Below the pieces are notes generated by a model. The model was not told the DNA's origin, did no database searches, and was given only the letters and a program-made list of their open reading frames with translations. Positions 9,192 to 18,119 of a stretch of DNA of 37,877 nt are shown here, piece by piece. This DNA is from Beijerinckiaceae bacterium (GTDB taxonomy: Bacteria; Pseudomonadota; Alphaproteobacteria; Rhizobiales; Beijerinckiaceae). The stretch's first letter is position 1, and every line of letters begins with the position of its first letter. The DNA is taken from contig JAIELD010000009.1 of NCBI GenBank assembly GCA_019753285.1, forward strand, positions 1 to 37,877, written 5' to 3'. The position numbers and the translations under genes are program-made.

Positions 9192-9988
9192 AGTTTCCAG
9201 GCCGAGTGGATGTTGGCGATACCACCGCTGAGCACGCGATAATCCGTGCGCCTGAAGCCGGCCGCGCCGATCATCCGCGCGAAGGCCGGCGGCCGGGGGA
9301 ACTGGCGGATCGATTCCACGAGATATCGATAGGGTTCGCCGTCGCCCGTCACCATCTTGCCCATGGCGGGGATGACGGAAAAGGAGAAGGCGTCATAGGC
9401 CTTGTCGAGCAGCGGCGTGTCGACGGGGGCGAATTCGAGCACGAGAAGCCTGCCGCCGGTCTTGAGCACGCGATGGGCCTCCGAAAGCGCCTTGTCGATG
9501 CGCGGCACGTTCCTGATGCCGAAGGCGATGGTGTAGGCGTCGAAGCTCTTGTCGGGAAACGGCAGCGACTCGGCATTGGCCTCGACGAAATCGATCCGGC
9601 CCTCATAGCGGCCTGCCGCCCGCGTGCGCCCGACCTCCAGCATGTCGCCGTTGATGTCGAGCACGGTAACGCTGACCTTGTCGCCGCCTGCATCGAGAAT
9701 GCGAAAGGCGATGTCCCCGGTGCCGCCGGCGACATCGAGGTGGCGGAAGGCGCGCGTCTGCGGCGGGCGCAGCATCGAGATGAGGATGTCCTTCCAGACG
9801 CGATGCAGCCCGGCCGACATGAGATCGTTCATCAGGTCGTAGCGGCGCGCCACAGAATGGAAGACGTCGTTGACGAGGTCCTGCTTCTCGCCGATCGGCA
9901 CCGAACGGTAGCCGAAATGCGTTTCCTCGACCGATGCGGCGGGCGGAGCAGCCTCGCCAGGAGCGGGCTTTCGTTTTGAAGACGACAT
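9188..9988 (-). CDS. ubiE: Ubiquinone/menaquinone C-methyltransferase UbiE
   Basis: A 266-residue SAM-dependent methyltransferase that carries out the C-methylation step of ubiquinone (and menaquinone) synthesis. The SAM-binding loop is [14 protein letters not shown]. Family signatures are [33 protein letters not shown] and the C-terminal [15 protein letters not shown] roughly 25-residue Pro/Ala-rich N-terminus precedes the conserved core. Start 9988 has AGGAAAAG just upstream; an ATG at 10015 is possible but falls at the TATATA-like sequence. It is the first gene of the leftward cluster and divergent from mutM. Confidence 0.96.
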   Translation of the reverse strand: MSSSKRKPAPGEAAPPAASVEETHFGYRSVPIGEKQDLVNDVFHSVARRYDLMNDLMSAGLHRVWKDILISMLRPPQTRAFRHLDVAGGTGDIAFRILDAGGDKVSVTVLDINGDMLEVGRTRAAGRYEGRIDFVEANAESLPFPDKSFDAYTIAFGIRNVPRIDKALSEAHRVLKTGGRLLVLEFAPVDTPLLDKAYDAFSFSVIPAMGKMVTGDGEPYRYLVESIRQFPRPPAFARMIGAAGFRRTDYRVLSGGIANIHSAWKL

Positions 9989-10102
9989 GGCTTTTCCTGT
10001 TTCGCGCGGGACCATATATAGGTTTTTCTCATCGCGCTACGCGGCGTTCTGCCTTCAGCGCGCCTGCCCTCGCGTAGCGACGCGAGAAAAACGGTTTCAA
10101 CA
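9989..10102. promoter_or_regulatory. ubiE/mutM divergent promoter region with a 9-bp inverted repeat
   Basis: This 114-nt gap must start transcription in both directions. TATATA near 10015-10020 is a plausible -10 for ubiE on the minus strand. CGCTACGCG (10035-10043) and CGCGTAGCG (10071-10079) are perfect 9-bp inverted arms 27 nt apart, lying in the leader of mutM or upstream of ubiE. No regulator is known for it. Confidence 0.4.
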
Positions 10103-10981
10103 ATGCCAGAGCTTCCCGAGGTTGAAACGGTCCGACGCGGCCTTGCGCCCGTCATGGAAGGCGCGTGCCTCGACACGGTTGAGCTGCGTCGCGACGGCCT
10201 GCGCTTTCCCTTCCCGGCCGGCTTCGCCGATCGTCTCACCGGCCAGCGCATCGAGACGATGGTGCGGCGGGCGAAATTCATCGTCGCCCATCTGCGCGGC
10301 GGCGAGGCTTTGATCATCCATCTCGGCATGACTGGCCGCTTCATCGTCGAGCGGGAGGGCAGCTTCACGCCGGGGCTTTTCGTGCATGAGCAGCCGCGGC
10401 ATCAGGCGCATGACCATGTGGTCTTCCACCTCTCCAACGGCGCGCGCATCACATATAATGATGTGAGGCGCTTCGGTTTCATGGATCTCGCCAAATCGCA
10501 TGCGCTGGAGGAAAACCGCCATTTCAAGGCGATGGGCGTCGAGCCGCTCGGCAATGGTTTCAACGCGGCGATGCTCTCGTCCTTGCTCCGCGGCCGCAGG
10601 ACGCCGCTGAAAGCGGCGCTGCTCGACCAGCGGCTGATCTCCGGCCTCGGCAATATCTATGTCTGCGAGGCGCTGCACCGGGCAAGGCTCTCGCCGCTGC
10701 GGCTCGCCGCCTCGCTGGCCGGCGACGGGCCGGAGCCGAGAGACGAGGCGGAACGGCTCACGGCGGAGATACGCGCAGTGCTCGAGGAGGCGATCGCCGC
10801 CGGCGGCTCGACCTTGCGGGATTTCGCCGCCACCGACGGAGCGCTTGGCTATTTCCAGCATACGTTCCGCGCCTATGGCCAGACCGGCGCCAAATGCCAG
10901 AGCGATGGATGCGGCGGAACGATCGAGCGCATCGTGCAGGCAGGCCGCTCGACGTTCTACTGCGCAAACTGCCAGACATAG
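10103..10981 (+). CDS. mutM: Formamidopyrimidine-DNA glycosylase
   Basis: A 292-residue bifunctional DNA glycosylase/AP lyase that removes 8-oxoguanine and formamidopyrimidines. The N-terminus [14 protein letters not shown] carries the catalytic Pro and Glu after removal of Met. Other marks are HLGMTGRF, the H2TH helix in [19 protein letters not shown], and the C-terminal zinc finger with cysteines in KCQSDGCGG and FYCANCQT. The length is normal. It opens the rightward run towards the enoyl-CoA hydratase gene and rpsT. Confidence 0.97.
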   Translation: MPELPEVETVRRGLAPVMEGACLDTVELRRDGLRFPFPAGFADRLTGQRIETMVRRAKFIVAHLRGGEALIIHLGMTGRFIVEREGSFTPGLFVHEQPRHQAHDHVVFHLSNGARITYNDVRRFGFMDLAKSHALEENRHFKAMGVEPLGNGFNAAMLSSLLRGRRTPLKAALLDQRLISGLGNIYVCEALHRARLSPLRLAASLAGDGPEPRDEAERLTAEIRAVLEEAIAAGGSTLRDFAATDGALGYFQHTFRAYGQTGAKCQSDGCGGTIERIVQAGRSTFYCANCQT

Positions 10982-11064
10982 GGTGCGCTCCTGAGAAAGG
11001 CCGGATTGCCATCGCTTCGGCGGCGGGCTACCCCTTGCCGCAAACGAGCGTGAGGGAGACCGGC

Positions 11065-11859
11065 ATGAGCAGCAGCTACGAGACCATCATCGTCGAAACG
11101 CATGGCAATCAGAAGACCGGCAGGGTCGGCCTGATCCGCCTCAACCGCCCGGAAGCGCTCAATGCCATCAACGCGACGCTGGTCTCGGATGTGAGCCGCG
11201 CACTCGACGCCTTCGAGGCGGATGCGGGCATAGGCTGCATCCTCCTCACCGGCTCCGAAAAGGCGTTCGCCGCGGGAGCGGACATCAAGGAAATGGTCGC
11301 AAAAACATATCCTCAGGCCTATCTCGACGACTTCATCGCGAGCTGGGATCGGGTGGCCCGCACGCGCAAGGTGTTGATCGCCGCCGTCTCCGGCTTCGCG
11401 CTCGGCGGCGGCTGCGAGCTCGCCATGATGTGCGACTTCATCATCGCCTCGGACACGGCGAAGTTCGGCCAGCCGGAGATCAAGCTCGGCGTCATTCCGG
11501 GCTCCGGCGGCACGCAGCGCCTCACTCGCGCGGTCGGCAAGGCGAAGGCTATGGATCTCTGCCTTACCGGACGGATGATGGGCGCAGAGGAGGCAGAGCG
11601 CTCCGGCCTCGTCGCGCGCGTCGTTCCAGCCGACCAGCTCATGCAGGAGGCCCTTGCCGCCGCGACGGCGATCGCCTCGATGTCGACCCCCGCGACCATG
11701 ATGGCGAAGGAGGCGGTGAACCGCTCCTTCGAGACGACGCTCACAGAAGGCATCCTGTTCGAGCGGCGCGTCTTCTACGCGATGTTCGGCTCGGAAGGGC
11801 AACGCGAAGGGATGTCGGCCTTCGTCGAGAAGCGCAAGCCTCAATTCAACAAGGGCTGA
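11065..11859 (+). CDS. Enoyl-CoA hydratase (crotonase family)
   Basis: A 264-residue crotonase-fold enzyme, most likely hydrating trans-2-enoyl-CoA to 3-hydroxyacyl-CoA in beta-oxidation. The oxyanion-hole segment AAGADIKEM and both catalytic glutamates are present: [14 protein letters not shown] and the Glu in [15 protein letters not shown]. The start 11065 has a strong GAGGGAGA ribosome binding site; the frame is open far upstream but into mutM. In many Rhizobiales this gene lies between mutM and rpsT. Here a TSUP permease gene follows 20 nt downstream. The exact acyl chain specificity cannot be read from sequence. Confidence 0.93.
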   Translation: MSSSYETIIVETHGNQKTGRVGLIRLNRPEALNAINATLVSDVSRALDAFEADAGIGCILLTGSEKAFAAGADIKEMVAKTYPQAYLDDFIASWDRVARTRKVLIAAVSGFALGGGCELAMMCDFIIASDTAKFGQPEIKLGVIPGSGGTQRLTRAVGKAKAMDLCLTGRMMGAEEAERSGLVARVVPADQLMQEALAAATAIASMSTPATMMAKEAVNRSFETTLTEGILFERRVFYAMFGSEGQREGMSAFVEKRKPQFNKG

Positions 11860-11879
11860 CGGGCAGGCCGGACAGACAC

Positions 11880-12674
11880 ATGGCACTCGCTGGCGATCTC
11901 ATCGCCCTGCTGACGCTCGCCGCTTTCTTCGCGGGCGCGATCGACGCCATCGCCGGCGGCGGCGGGCTCATCATCCTGCCACTGCTGTTTCTCGCGGGGC
12001 TCGATCCGGTCGCCGCTGTCGCGACCAACAAGCTGCAATCGACCTTCGGCGCCCTTGCCTCCACCCTGTCCTTCATGCGCGGCGGCCATGTCGATCTCAG
12101 ACGGCATTTTCCGCTGGCGCTGACGGCGCTATTGGCGGCCGTCGCCGGCGCGCTGACCGTGACGACGGTCCCGAGCGACGGGCTCCAAGCCATCATGCCC
12201 GTACTCCTTATATTGATCGCGATCTATTTCGCTTTCAGCCGCTCCATCAGGGACAGCGCCATCGTGGCGCGCTGGCCGATCAGCCGCTTCATGCTGCTGA
12301 TCGTGCCGCCGATCGCCTTCTATGACGGGTTCTTCGGCCCTGGCGCAGGGTCGTTCTACGTACTCGGCGTCACGGCGCTTCTCGGCTTTGCAGCCGTGCC
12401 GGCGACCGGTCTGACGAAATACCTCAACTTCGCGAGCAATCTCGGCGCGCTGATCCTGTTCGTCGCTGCCGGTAAGGTCATCTGGCTGCTCGGGCTTTCG
12501 ATGGCGATCGGCAACATCGCCGGCGCACGGGTCGGCTCGCTGCTCGCGATGCGCGCGGGGGCGCGTCTCATCCGGCCCCTCCTCGTACTGATCAGCCTGG
12601 CGATGGCGCTCCGTCTTCTCATTGACGCCCGCAACCCGTTGCGGCTCGCCGTTTCGACATGGATCGGCGCTTGA
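11880..12674 (+). CDS. TauE/SafE (TSUP) family membrane permease
   Basis: A 264-residue inner-membrane protein with about 8 hydrophobic segments, of the TSUP family of presumed exporters of sulfite, sulfoacetate or related anions. The two family signatures are IDAIAGGGGLIILPLL near the N-terminus and the repeat FYDGFFGPGAGSFYVLG in the second half. ATG at 11880 follows the enoyl-CoA hydratase stop by 20 nt, so the genes are probably co-transcribed. It sits between the hydratase and rpsT, which are neighbours in many relatives, so it looks like an addition to the conserved block. The substrate is unknown. Confidence 0.9.
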   Translation: MALAGDLIALLTLAAFFAGAIDAIAGGGGLIILPLLFLAGLDPVAAVATNKLQSTFGALASTLSFMRGGHVDLRRHFPLALTALLAAVAGALTVTTVPSDGLQAIMPVLLILIAIYFAFSRSIRDSAIVARWPISRFMLLIVPPIAFYDGFFGPGAGSFYVLGVTALLGFAAVPATGLTKYLNFASNLGALILFVAAGKVIWLLGLSMAIGNIAGARVGSLLAMRAGARLIRPLLVLISLAMALRLLIDARNPLRLAVSTWIGA

Positions 12675-12870
12675 AAACGCCCTTGCCACAGAAGAGCGGT
12701 AAGCCGGGCTCGAAGGCGTTGACGCATCAAGCGCTTTATGTCAAAGACCGTCCGAACGCGCCTGGCCTTGTCGGGCGCGCATTTGTTTAGCACGAATGGC
12801 AGCGTTTCGGCCCGAAGCTTTATTCGCGGTTCACGCGCCATCAGGATACATTCAAAGGACGTTCAGAGAC

Positions 12871-13137
12871 ATGGCGAATACGAAGTCAGCCAAGAAGGCG
12901 GCCCGCCAGACCATTCGCCGCACCGAGGTCAACAAGTCGCGCCGCAGCCGCATGCGGACCTTCATCCGCAAGGTCGAGGAAGCCATCGCGACCGGCGATC
13001 ACGCCGTTGCCGTCGCTGCGCTGCAGGCCGCTCAGCCGGAAGTGATGCGTGCGGCGCAGAAGGGCATTCTTCACAAGAACACCGCCTCGCGCAAAGTGTC
13101 CCGTCTCAACAAGAGCGTGCTTGCGCTCAAGGCCTGA
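12871..13137 (+). CDS. rpsT: 30S ribosomal protein S20
   Basis: An 88-residue basic protein that binds 16S rRNA early in 30S assembly. The N-terminus [20 protein letters not shown] and the C-terminal [18 protein letters not shown] are typical S20. It is preceded by about 196 nt without a gene, which should hold its promoter (TTGACG at 12719-12724 is the best -35-like match, with no good partner -10), and followed by a strong intrinsic terminator. Position just upstream of dnaA is usual for Rhizobiales. Confidence 0.98.
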   Translation: MANTKSAKKAARQTIRRTEVNKSRRSRMRTFIRKVEEAIATGDHAVAVAALQAAQPEVMRAAQKGILHKNTASRKVSRLNKSVLALKA

Positions 13138-13176
13138 TCGGCAGGCCTTTCGAGGCGAGCTCGACGCATGCGTTTC

Positions 13177-13200
13177 AACCCGGCTTCGGCCGGGTTTTTT
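13177..13200 (+). terminator. Intrinsic terminator of rpsT
   Basis: AACCCGGC (13177-13184), a TTCG tetraloop and GCCGGGTT (13189-13196) form a perfect 8-bp hairpin followed directly by further T residues (13195-13200 are all T). It lies 40 nt after the rpsT stop. Confidence 0.92.
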
Positions 13201-13902
13201 GTGTCAGCCCAGCGTGAAGGCCTGCCGGCATCGCCCTCCGGCGTGCGCTGGCGCCCATTGTTGCATCAGTGCCGCAATCTTAAATTTTGTCACAATTCAA
13301 AAATCACTGGCAATTTAGGGATTGACTCGCATTTTCGCGCGTTCGACATGAACTGACAAAATCCGCGCAAAATTCATTGATATTTTTCAATGAGTTAATG
13401 CAGTCAATACCCGAACGACCATAAGCCGCCTAACGTTCGGATCAGATGTTGAAAAAATATTAGCCGCTGTTTCGTACACGAAACATTGCTGCTTCGGAGG
13501 GTAACAGCTTCGCAATCCATCACAGATTCAACGACTTGAGATCACGGGCCGTCATGTTTCGACGCCCTGATTCCGATGGTCCAAAATGGTTAACGAAGCT
13601 GTAACGATTTTCGATGTTGCGCGGAAAAACCGATTGTATAAACATAAATCGATCGATGGGTGGCCAGCATCACCCGACGAAAAATCCAACATTTTGGCGA
13701 TGGAGAGGTAGAAAGAATGTATCCGGCGTATAAGAAAAAAATGAATTCAAAGCCCGCATGGTCGGCATTGTGTTCATTTACTTATAATCTGTAGGTACAA
13801 ATTTCGCCTCTACTGAAGAATAATCAAAATAAAATGAATGTTCGTCAGTAGTTACTGCCGACACTCGCCGCTCTCCCATTTTCTATTTTTGAAGGTGGAA
13901 TT
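13201..13902 (+). promoter_or_regulatory. Long AT-richer rpsT-dnaA intergenic region
   Basis: About 700 nt without a conventional gene, clearly AT-richer than its surroundings from about 13270. TATAAT at 13783-13788 is a fair -10 for dnaA but has no good -35. TTAA-N7-GTAA at 13590-13604 is one base from the CtrA consensus TTAA-N7-TTAA. GANTC sites (targets of the alphaproteobacterial CcrM methylase) occur at 13324, 13525 and 13569, which is no more than chance expectation. No good match to the DnaA box TTWTNCACA was found; the nearest, TTTGTCACA at about 13286-13294, has one mismatch. I therefore see a dnaA regulatory region but no proof of an origin. Confidence 0.5.
13717..13794 (+). CDS. 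Candidate 25-residue leader ORF upstream of dnaA
   Basis: ATG at 13717 opens 25 codons ending TAG at 13792-13794. The peptide begins MYPAYKKKMNSKP and ends FTYNL. A strong ribosome binding site (GGAGAGG, 13702-13708) lies at good spacing. The peptide is Lys/Tyr/Ser-rich and resembles nothing I recognise. The region is AT-rich, so a chance ORF is possible, but the combination with the ribosome binding site in the dnaA 5' region is suggestive of a leader peptide or small protein. If transcription starts at the TATAAT at 13783, the ORF would not be on the dnaA mRNA. Confidence 0.3.
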   Translation: MYPAYKKKMNSKPAWSALCSFTYNL

Positions 13903-14040
13903 TTGCAAACTGCCTCGCGGCAGGGTGGTGGCTTTTTGTCTCTTTTTTCGAAGAGGGCAAGCGGCGCGGCGGCAATTTCAGCGATCATGAGGATAGCGGC
14001 GAGCGATCCTGTCAGCGGCTTATTTGTTCAAGAGGGTGAC

Positions 14041-15531
14041 ATGTTACGCGGAGACGGTCAGGCATTCGACGGCGACGGCTCGAATGATCAGAACAAAAGC
14101 GAAAGCCACGTGCTTCAATCGAAATGGGACCGCGTCAAGCAGAAGCTGAAGGCCGAGCTCGGGGCCGACGTCTTTCAGAGCTGGTTCGGCAGCCTCGAGG
14201 CGGGTGAGCTTCGCCAGGACACGGCGCATTTCTCCGTGCCGACGCTGTTTTTGAAAAGCTGGGTCAATTCGCATTACGCCGAAAAGATGCTGACCTATCT
14301 GCGCCAGGATGATGAAAGCATCCAGCACATCGTCATCAGCGTCCGCACCAACGGCCAGCGCAGTCCCGCGCGTCCTCCAGTACCGTCCCGCCCCGCAGCA
14401 GCCGACGCAGGCCAACAACGCGCTGTCGTAAAGGCGTCGCCAGCCGACGCGCAGGCAGACCTGCAGCAGGCGAAAGTCGGAGATGGCTTCGATGGCTCGC
14501 CGCTCGACAAGCGCCTCAATTTCGAATCGTTTCACATCGGCCGTTCGAACGCGCTCGCCCACACCGCCGCGCACCAGATCGTCAAATCTCTGCCGAACGA
14601 AGCGCCGGTCTATAATCCGCTGTTCATTCATGCGAGCGTCGGCCTCGGCAAGACGCATCTCCTGCAGGCGACGGCCCAGGCCGTCGAGGCCTCTGGCCGC
14701 CGGGTGATCTACCTCACCGCCGAGAAGTTCATGTATGGCTTCGTCTCGGCGCTGAAGGCGCAGACCGCGCTCGCCTTCAAGGAGAAGCTTCGCACGATCG
14801 ACGTTCTCGTCATCGACGACGTGCAGTTCCTGCACGGAAAATCGACGCAGCAGGAGTTTTGCCACACGCTGAACGCGCTGATCGACGCCGGCCGGCAGAT
14901 CATCATCGCCGCCGATCGCCCGCCTTCCGAGCTGGAGACGCTGGAGGAGCGCGTGCGCTCGCGTCTTGCAGGCGGCCTCGTCGTCGAGGTCGGCGCGCTG
15001 GACGACGCGTTGCGCGTCAAGATCCTGCAGTCGCGGGTCGCCGCGGCGCGCATCAACTTCCCGGATTTTCATGTGTCTGACGAGGTGATCGCCCATGTCG
15101 CGCGCTCGGTGACCGCGAATGGCCGCGATCTCGAAGGGGCGGTGAACAGACTGATGGCTCACACGACGCTGTCGGGAGCGCCTCTCGACATCGAAGCCGC
15201 AGAACTCGCCGTGCGCGACCTCATCAAGACGCGTGAGCCCAAGCGCGTGAAGATCGAGGATATACAGCGCCTTGTTGCCAATCATTTCAACGTGAGCCGC
15301 GCCGACATCCTCTCGTCGCGCCGCACGGCGACGGTCGTGCGTCCGCGACAGATCGCGATGTATCTGTCCAAGTCGCTGACGCTGCGCTCGCTGCCAGAGA
15401 TCGGCCGGCGTTTTGGCGGACGCGACCATACCACGGTGCTGCACGCCGTGCGAAAGATCGAGGGCCTCGTCGGCCAGGACAACACTCTTGCGAGCGAGGT
15501 CGATTTCCTGAAGCGCATGCTGCAGGAGTAG
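14041..15531 (+). CDS. dnaA: Chromosomal replication initiator protein DnaA
   Basis: The initiator ATPase that melts oriC and loads the helicase. With the start at 14041 it has 496 residues: domain I (about 25-100, with FQSWFGSLE), a Pro/Ala/Gln-rich linker (about 105-150), AAA+ domain III with Walker A in [12 protein letters not shown] (about 199-210) and Walker [11 protein letters not shown], and DNA-binding domain IV ending with the signature [20 protein letters not shown] 14041 has a good ribosome binding site (AGAGGGTG). The frame is open upstream to a TTG at 13903, itself behind GAAGGTGG, which would add 46 non-conserved residues; ATG 13987 is a third option. Confidence 0.95.
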   Translation: MLRGDGQAFDGDGSNDQNKSESHVLQSKWDRVKQKLKAELGADVFQSWFGSLEAGELRQDTAHFSVPTLFLKSWVNSHYAEKMLTYLRQDDESIQHIVISVRTNGQRSPARPPVPSRPAAADAGQQRAVVKASPADAQADLQQAKVGDGFDGSPLDKRLNFESFHIGRSNALAHTAAHQIVKSLPNEAPVYNPLFIHASVGLGKTHLLQATAQAVEASGRRVIYLTAEKFMYGFVSALKAQTALAFKEKLRTIDVLVIDDVQFLHGKSTQQEFCHTLNALIDAGRQIIIAADRPPSELETLEERVRSRLAGGLVVEVGALDDALRVKILQSRVAAARINFPDFHVSDEVIAHVARSVTANGRDLEGAVNRLMAHTTLSGAPLDIEAAELAVRDLIKTREPKRVKIEDIQRLVANHFNVSRADILSSRRTATVVRPRQIAMYLSKSLTLRSLPEIGRRFGGRDHTTVLHAVRKIEGLVGQDNTLASEVDFLKRMLQE

Positions 15532-15805
15532 AGGCTCGCAGGCGCCGGCGAGCACACGCTTTGTGTGTGAAAAGCATCGTCCGCAGCGGCGAACAGGGCG
15601 TTCAGCGCTTGCACCCGCCGCCCCGCTGCGCCATCTTGCGAGCCCTAAGCAGACCGACCGGAGCGATCCGATTGAAATCGCGCCGTAACGTCTGCTCCCG
15701 TCACACAAGCCGGCGAGGTCGAGGCGCGGTTGTCCCCTGCCCTCCTCCCGCGTGGCCCAGGCACGCAGGCTTTAACGCCCGCGCCCGCCATTCAGGTTGA
15801 GCGTT
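15532..15805 (+). promoter_or_regulatory. dnaA-dnaN intergenic region
   Basis: 274 nt separate dnaA and dnaN. A weak 5-bp dyad CACAC/GTGTG at 15553-15567 is followed by TGTGTGAAA, one mismatch from an inverted DnaA box. No terminator with a T-run and no clear promoter were recognised, so whether dnaN is read from its own promoter is open. Confidence 0.3.
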
Positions 15806-16924
15806 ATGAAGGTCACCGTCGAACAATCCGCCCTGCTGAAATCGCTGTCGCGCACGACCCGCGTGGTCGAGCGGCGCAACACCATTCCGATCCTCTCAAA
15901 CGTTCTTCTGCGCGCCAGGGATGGGCTGCTGCATCTGAAAGCGACCGATCTCGATATCGAAGTCACCGAGCAGATGCCTGCCGACGTTTCGACCGAGGGC
16001 TCGATCACCGTGCCGGCGCACGTCATCCACGACATCGTGCGCAAACTGTCGGACGGCGCGCAGGTCTCGCTCGAGACGACCGGCGACACGTCGCAGCTGG
16101 TGCTGCGCTCCGGCCGCTCGCGCTTCACGCTGCAGGCGCTGCCCGAAAGCGACTTCCCCGATCTCGCGGCAGGCGAGCTTTCCAACACCTTCTCCATGGC
16201 GGCGGGTGATCTGCGCCGCCTCATCGAAAAGACGCAGTTCGCGATCTCGACCGAGGAGACGCGCTACTATCTCAACGGAATCTACCTCCACACCGTCGAA
16301 ACGGACGCCGGTCTCATGCTGCGGGCGGTCGCGACCGACGGGCACCGGCTCGCCCGCTCCGAGGTGCCGGCGCCCGCGGGTTCCGGCGGCATGCCGGGCA
16401 TCATCGTTCCGCGCAAGACGGTAGCCGAGATCGCGAAGCTCGTCGGCGAAGGGGAGAGCGAGACCCGCATCGAACTCTCGAGCGCCAAGATCCGCTTCCA
16501 TATCGGCGCGGTGGTGCTCACCTCGAAGCTCATCGACGGCACGTTCCCCGATTACAGCCGCGTCATTCCAGCCGGCAACGACAAGCGGCTGACGATAGAG
16601 TGCACGGATTTCACGCGTTCGGTCGATCGCGTCGCCACGATTTCGAGCGAGCGCGGGCGGGCGGTCAAGCTCTCGCTTACCGACGGGAAGCTCGTGCTTT
16701 CGGTCAACAATCCGGACGCCGGCAACGCCATCGAGGAGCTGGAGGTGGATTACGCCTCAGGTCCGCTCGATATCGGCTTCAATGCCCGCTATCTGCTCGA
16801 CATTGCGGCCCAACTCGAAGGGGATACGGCTCTGTTCAAATTGGCGGACGCTGGCTCTCCGACCCTGATCCAGGACCGCGAGGGCGCGTCGACTCTCTAC
16901 GTTCTGATGCCGATGCGGGTGTGA
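15806..16924 (+). CDS. dnaN: DNA polymerase III beta sliding clamp
   Basis: A 372-residue ring-forming clamp that tethers DNA polymerase III to DNA. Three repeated clamp folds are present. Family marks are the N-terminal MKVTVEQSALLKSLS with RNTIPILSN, the central AVATDGHRLARSEV, FPDYSRVIP in domain 3 and the C-terminal YVLMPMRV, which forms the partner-binding pocket. ATG 15806 was chosen over the TTG at 15797 because it matches the family N-terminus. It is followed by recF after 43 nt. Confidence 0.97.
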   Translation: MKVTVEQSALLKSLSRTTRVVERRNTIPILSNVLLRARDGLLHLKATDLDIEVTEQMPADVSTEGSITVPAHVIHDIVRKLSDGAQVSLETTGDTSQLVLRSGRSRFTLQALPESDFPDLAAGELSNTFSMAAGDLRRLIEKTQFAISTEETRYYLNGIYLHTVETDAGLMLRAVATDGHRLARSEVPAPAGSGGMPGIIVPRKTVAEIAKLVGEGESETRIELSSAKIRFHIGAVVLTSKLIDGTFPDYSRVIPAGNDKRLTIECTDFTRSVDRVATISSERGRAVKLSLTDGKLVLSVNNPDAGNAIEELEVDYASGPLDIGFNARYLLDIAAQLEGDTALFKLADAGSPTLIQDREGASTLYVLMPMRV

Positions 16925-16967
16925 CGCGGCAGCCGCCGAACACGATTTCAACCGGCGCCGCGATGTG

Positions 16968-18119
16968 ATGGCCATGACGCATGACGTCGCCCATCCGCGT
17001 TTCACGCGGCTACAGCTGACCGATTTCCGCAACTATGCGACGCTCGACCAGGCGTTCTCGGCGTCCATGATCGCGCTCGTCGGCGAGAACGGCGCGGGCA
17101 AGACCAATCTGTTGGAAGCCCTCTCCTTCTTCACGCCCGGCCGCGGCCTGAGGCGGGCCGATCTCGACGAGCCGGCCCGGCTCGACGGCACAGGCGGCTG
17201 GGCCGTTTCCGCCGTGCTGCGCACCGACATGGGTGACGTCCGCCTTGGGACAGGCACCGAACTCGACGAGCCCGGTCGGCGATGCCGCATCGACCGGCAT
17301 GCGGTGGGTTCAGCCGCAGCCTTCGCCAACCATCTCCGGATGGTTTGGCTTACCCCCGCGCAGGACGGGTTGTTCACCGGGCCGGCCGGCGATCGGCGTC
17401 GCTTCATGGACAGGCTGGTGCTGGCGGTCGATCCCTCGCACGGCGCACGCGTCACGGCGCTCGACAAGGCGCTGCGCCAGCGCAACCGCCTGCTGGAGGA
17501 TGAGCGCTACGATCCGGCCTGGGCAAGCGCCATCGAGCGCGAGATCGCGGAGACGGGCATTGCCGTGGCGGCGGCGCGATACGAAACCGTGTCGCGGCTC
17601 GCAGCGCTGATCGAGCGGCACAGGGACGAGGCTTCGCTCTTTCCCCACGCCGCAATCATGCTCGATGGCGAGATCGAGCGCCGTGTCGGCAGCGAGCCCG
17701 CCGGCGAGATCGAGGACTGGTTTCGCGAGCGCCTGCGCGAGACGAGGGCACGCGACCGCGCGGCGGGCCGCACCCTCACCGGCCCGCAGACCTGCGATCT
17801 CAAAGTCTGGCACGGACCGAAATCGATGCCCGCCGATCGCGCCTCGACCGGTGAGCAGAAGGCCTTGCTGATCGGGCTCGTGCTCGCCCATGCCCGTCTT
17901 GTCACGGAAATGTCCGGCATCGCGCCGGTCATCCTGATGGACGAGGTCGCAGCCCATCTCGATCCCGGCCGGCGGGCGGCGCTCTATGAGACGCTCGCGC
18001 TCCTCGATGGCCAGGTCTGGATGACCGGCACCGATGCAGCGTTGTTCGATGGCCTTGGCGCTGATAGCCTGATGCTCACCATCAACAATGGAGCGATCAG
18101 GGAGCGAAGCCATGGCTGA
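16968..18119 (+). CDS. recF: DNA replication/repair protein RecF
   Basis: A 383-residue SMC-like ATPase that helps load RecA at single-strand gaps. Walker A is GENGAGKTNLLEAL near the N-terminus, the signature is in ASTGEQKALLIGLVLAH, and Walker B is PVILMDEVAAHLD. LQLTDFRNY at the start is typical. Three starts are close together (GTG 16965, ATG 16968, ATG 16974); the middle one is given. It overlaps the LysE-family gene by 8 nt. gyrB, which often follows recF, is not next. Confidence 0.95.
   Translation: MAMTHDVAHPRFTRLQLTDFRNYATLDQAFSASMIALVGENGAGKTNLLEALSFFTPGRGLRRADLDEPARLDGTGGWAVSAVLRTDMGDVRLGTGTELDEPGRRCRIDRHAVGSAAAFANHLRMVWLTPAQDGLFTGPAGDRRRFMDRLVLAVDPSHGARVTALDKALRQRNRLLEDERYDPAWASAIEREIAETGIAVAAARYETVSRLAALIERHRDEASLFPHAAIMLDGEIERRVGSEPAGEIEDWFRERLRETRARDRAAGRTLTGPQTCDLKVWHGPKSMPADRASTGEQKALLIGLVLAHARLVTEMSGIAPVILMDEVAAHLDPGRRAALYETLALLDGQVWMTGTDAALFDGLGADSLMLTINNGAIRERSHG

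Noticed and set aside
13903..14040. N-terminal extension of DnaA from a TTG start
   Set aside because: The 46 added residues do not resemble DnaA domain I, and ATG 14041 has a better placed ribosome binding site. Kept as an alternative, not the main call.
15553..15571. CACAC/GTGTG dyad and a DnaA-box-like word after dnaA
   Set aside because: The stem is only 5 bp, with no T-run, and the box has a mismatch; the support is too weak for a terminator or origin call.
14044..15708. A 554-codon open frame opposite dnaA
   Set aside because: Antisense to a clearly conserved DnaA sequence; composition is typical of a shadow frame.
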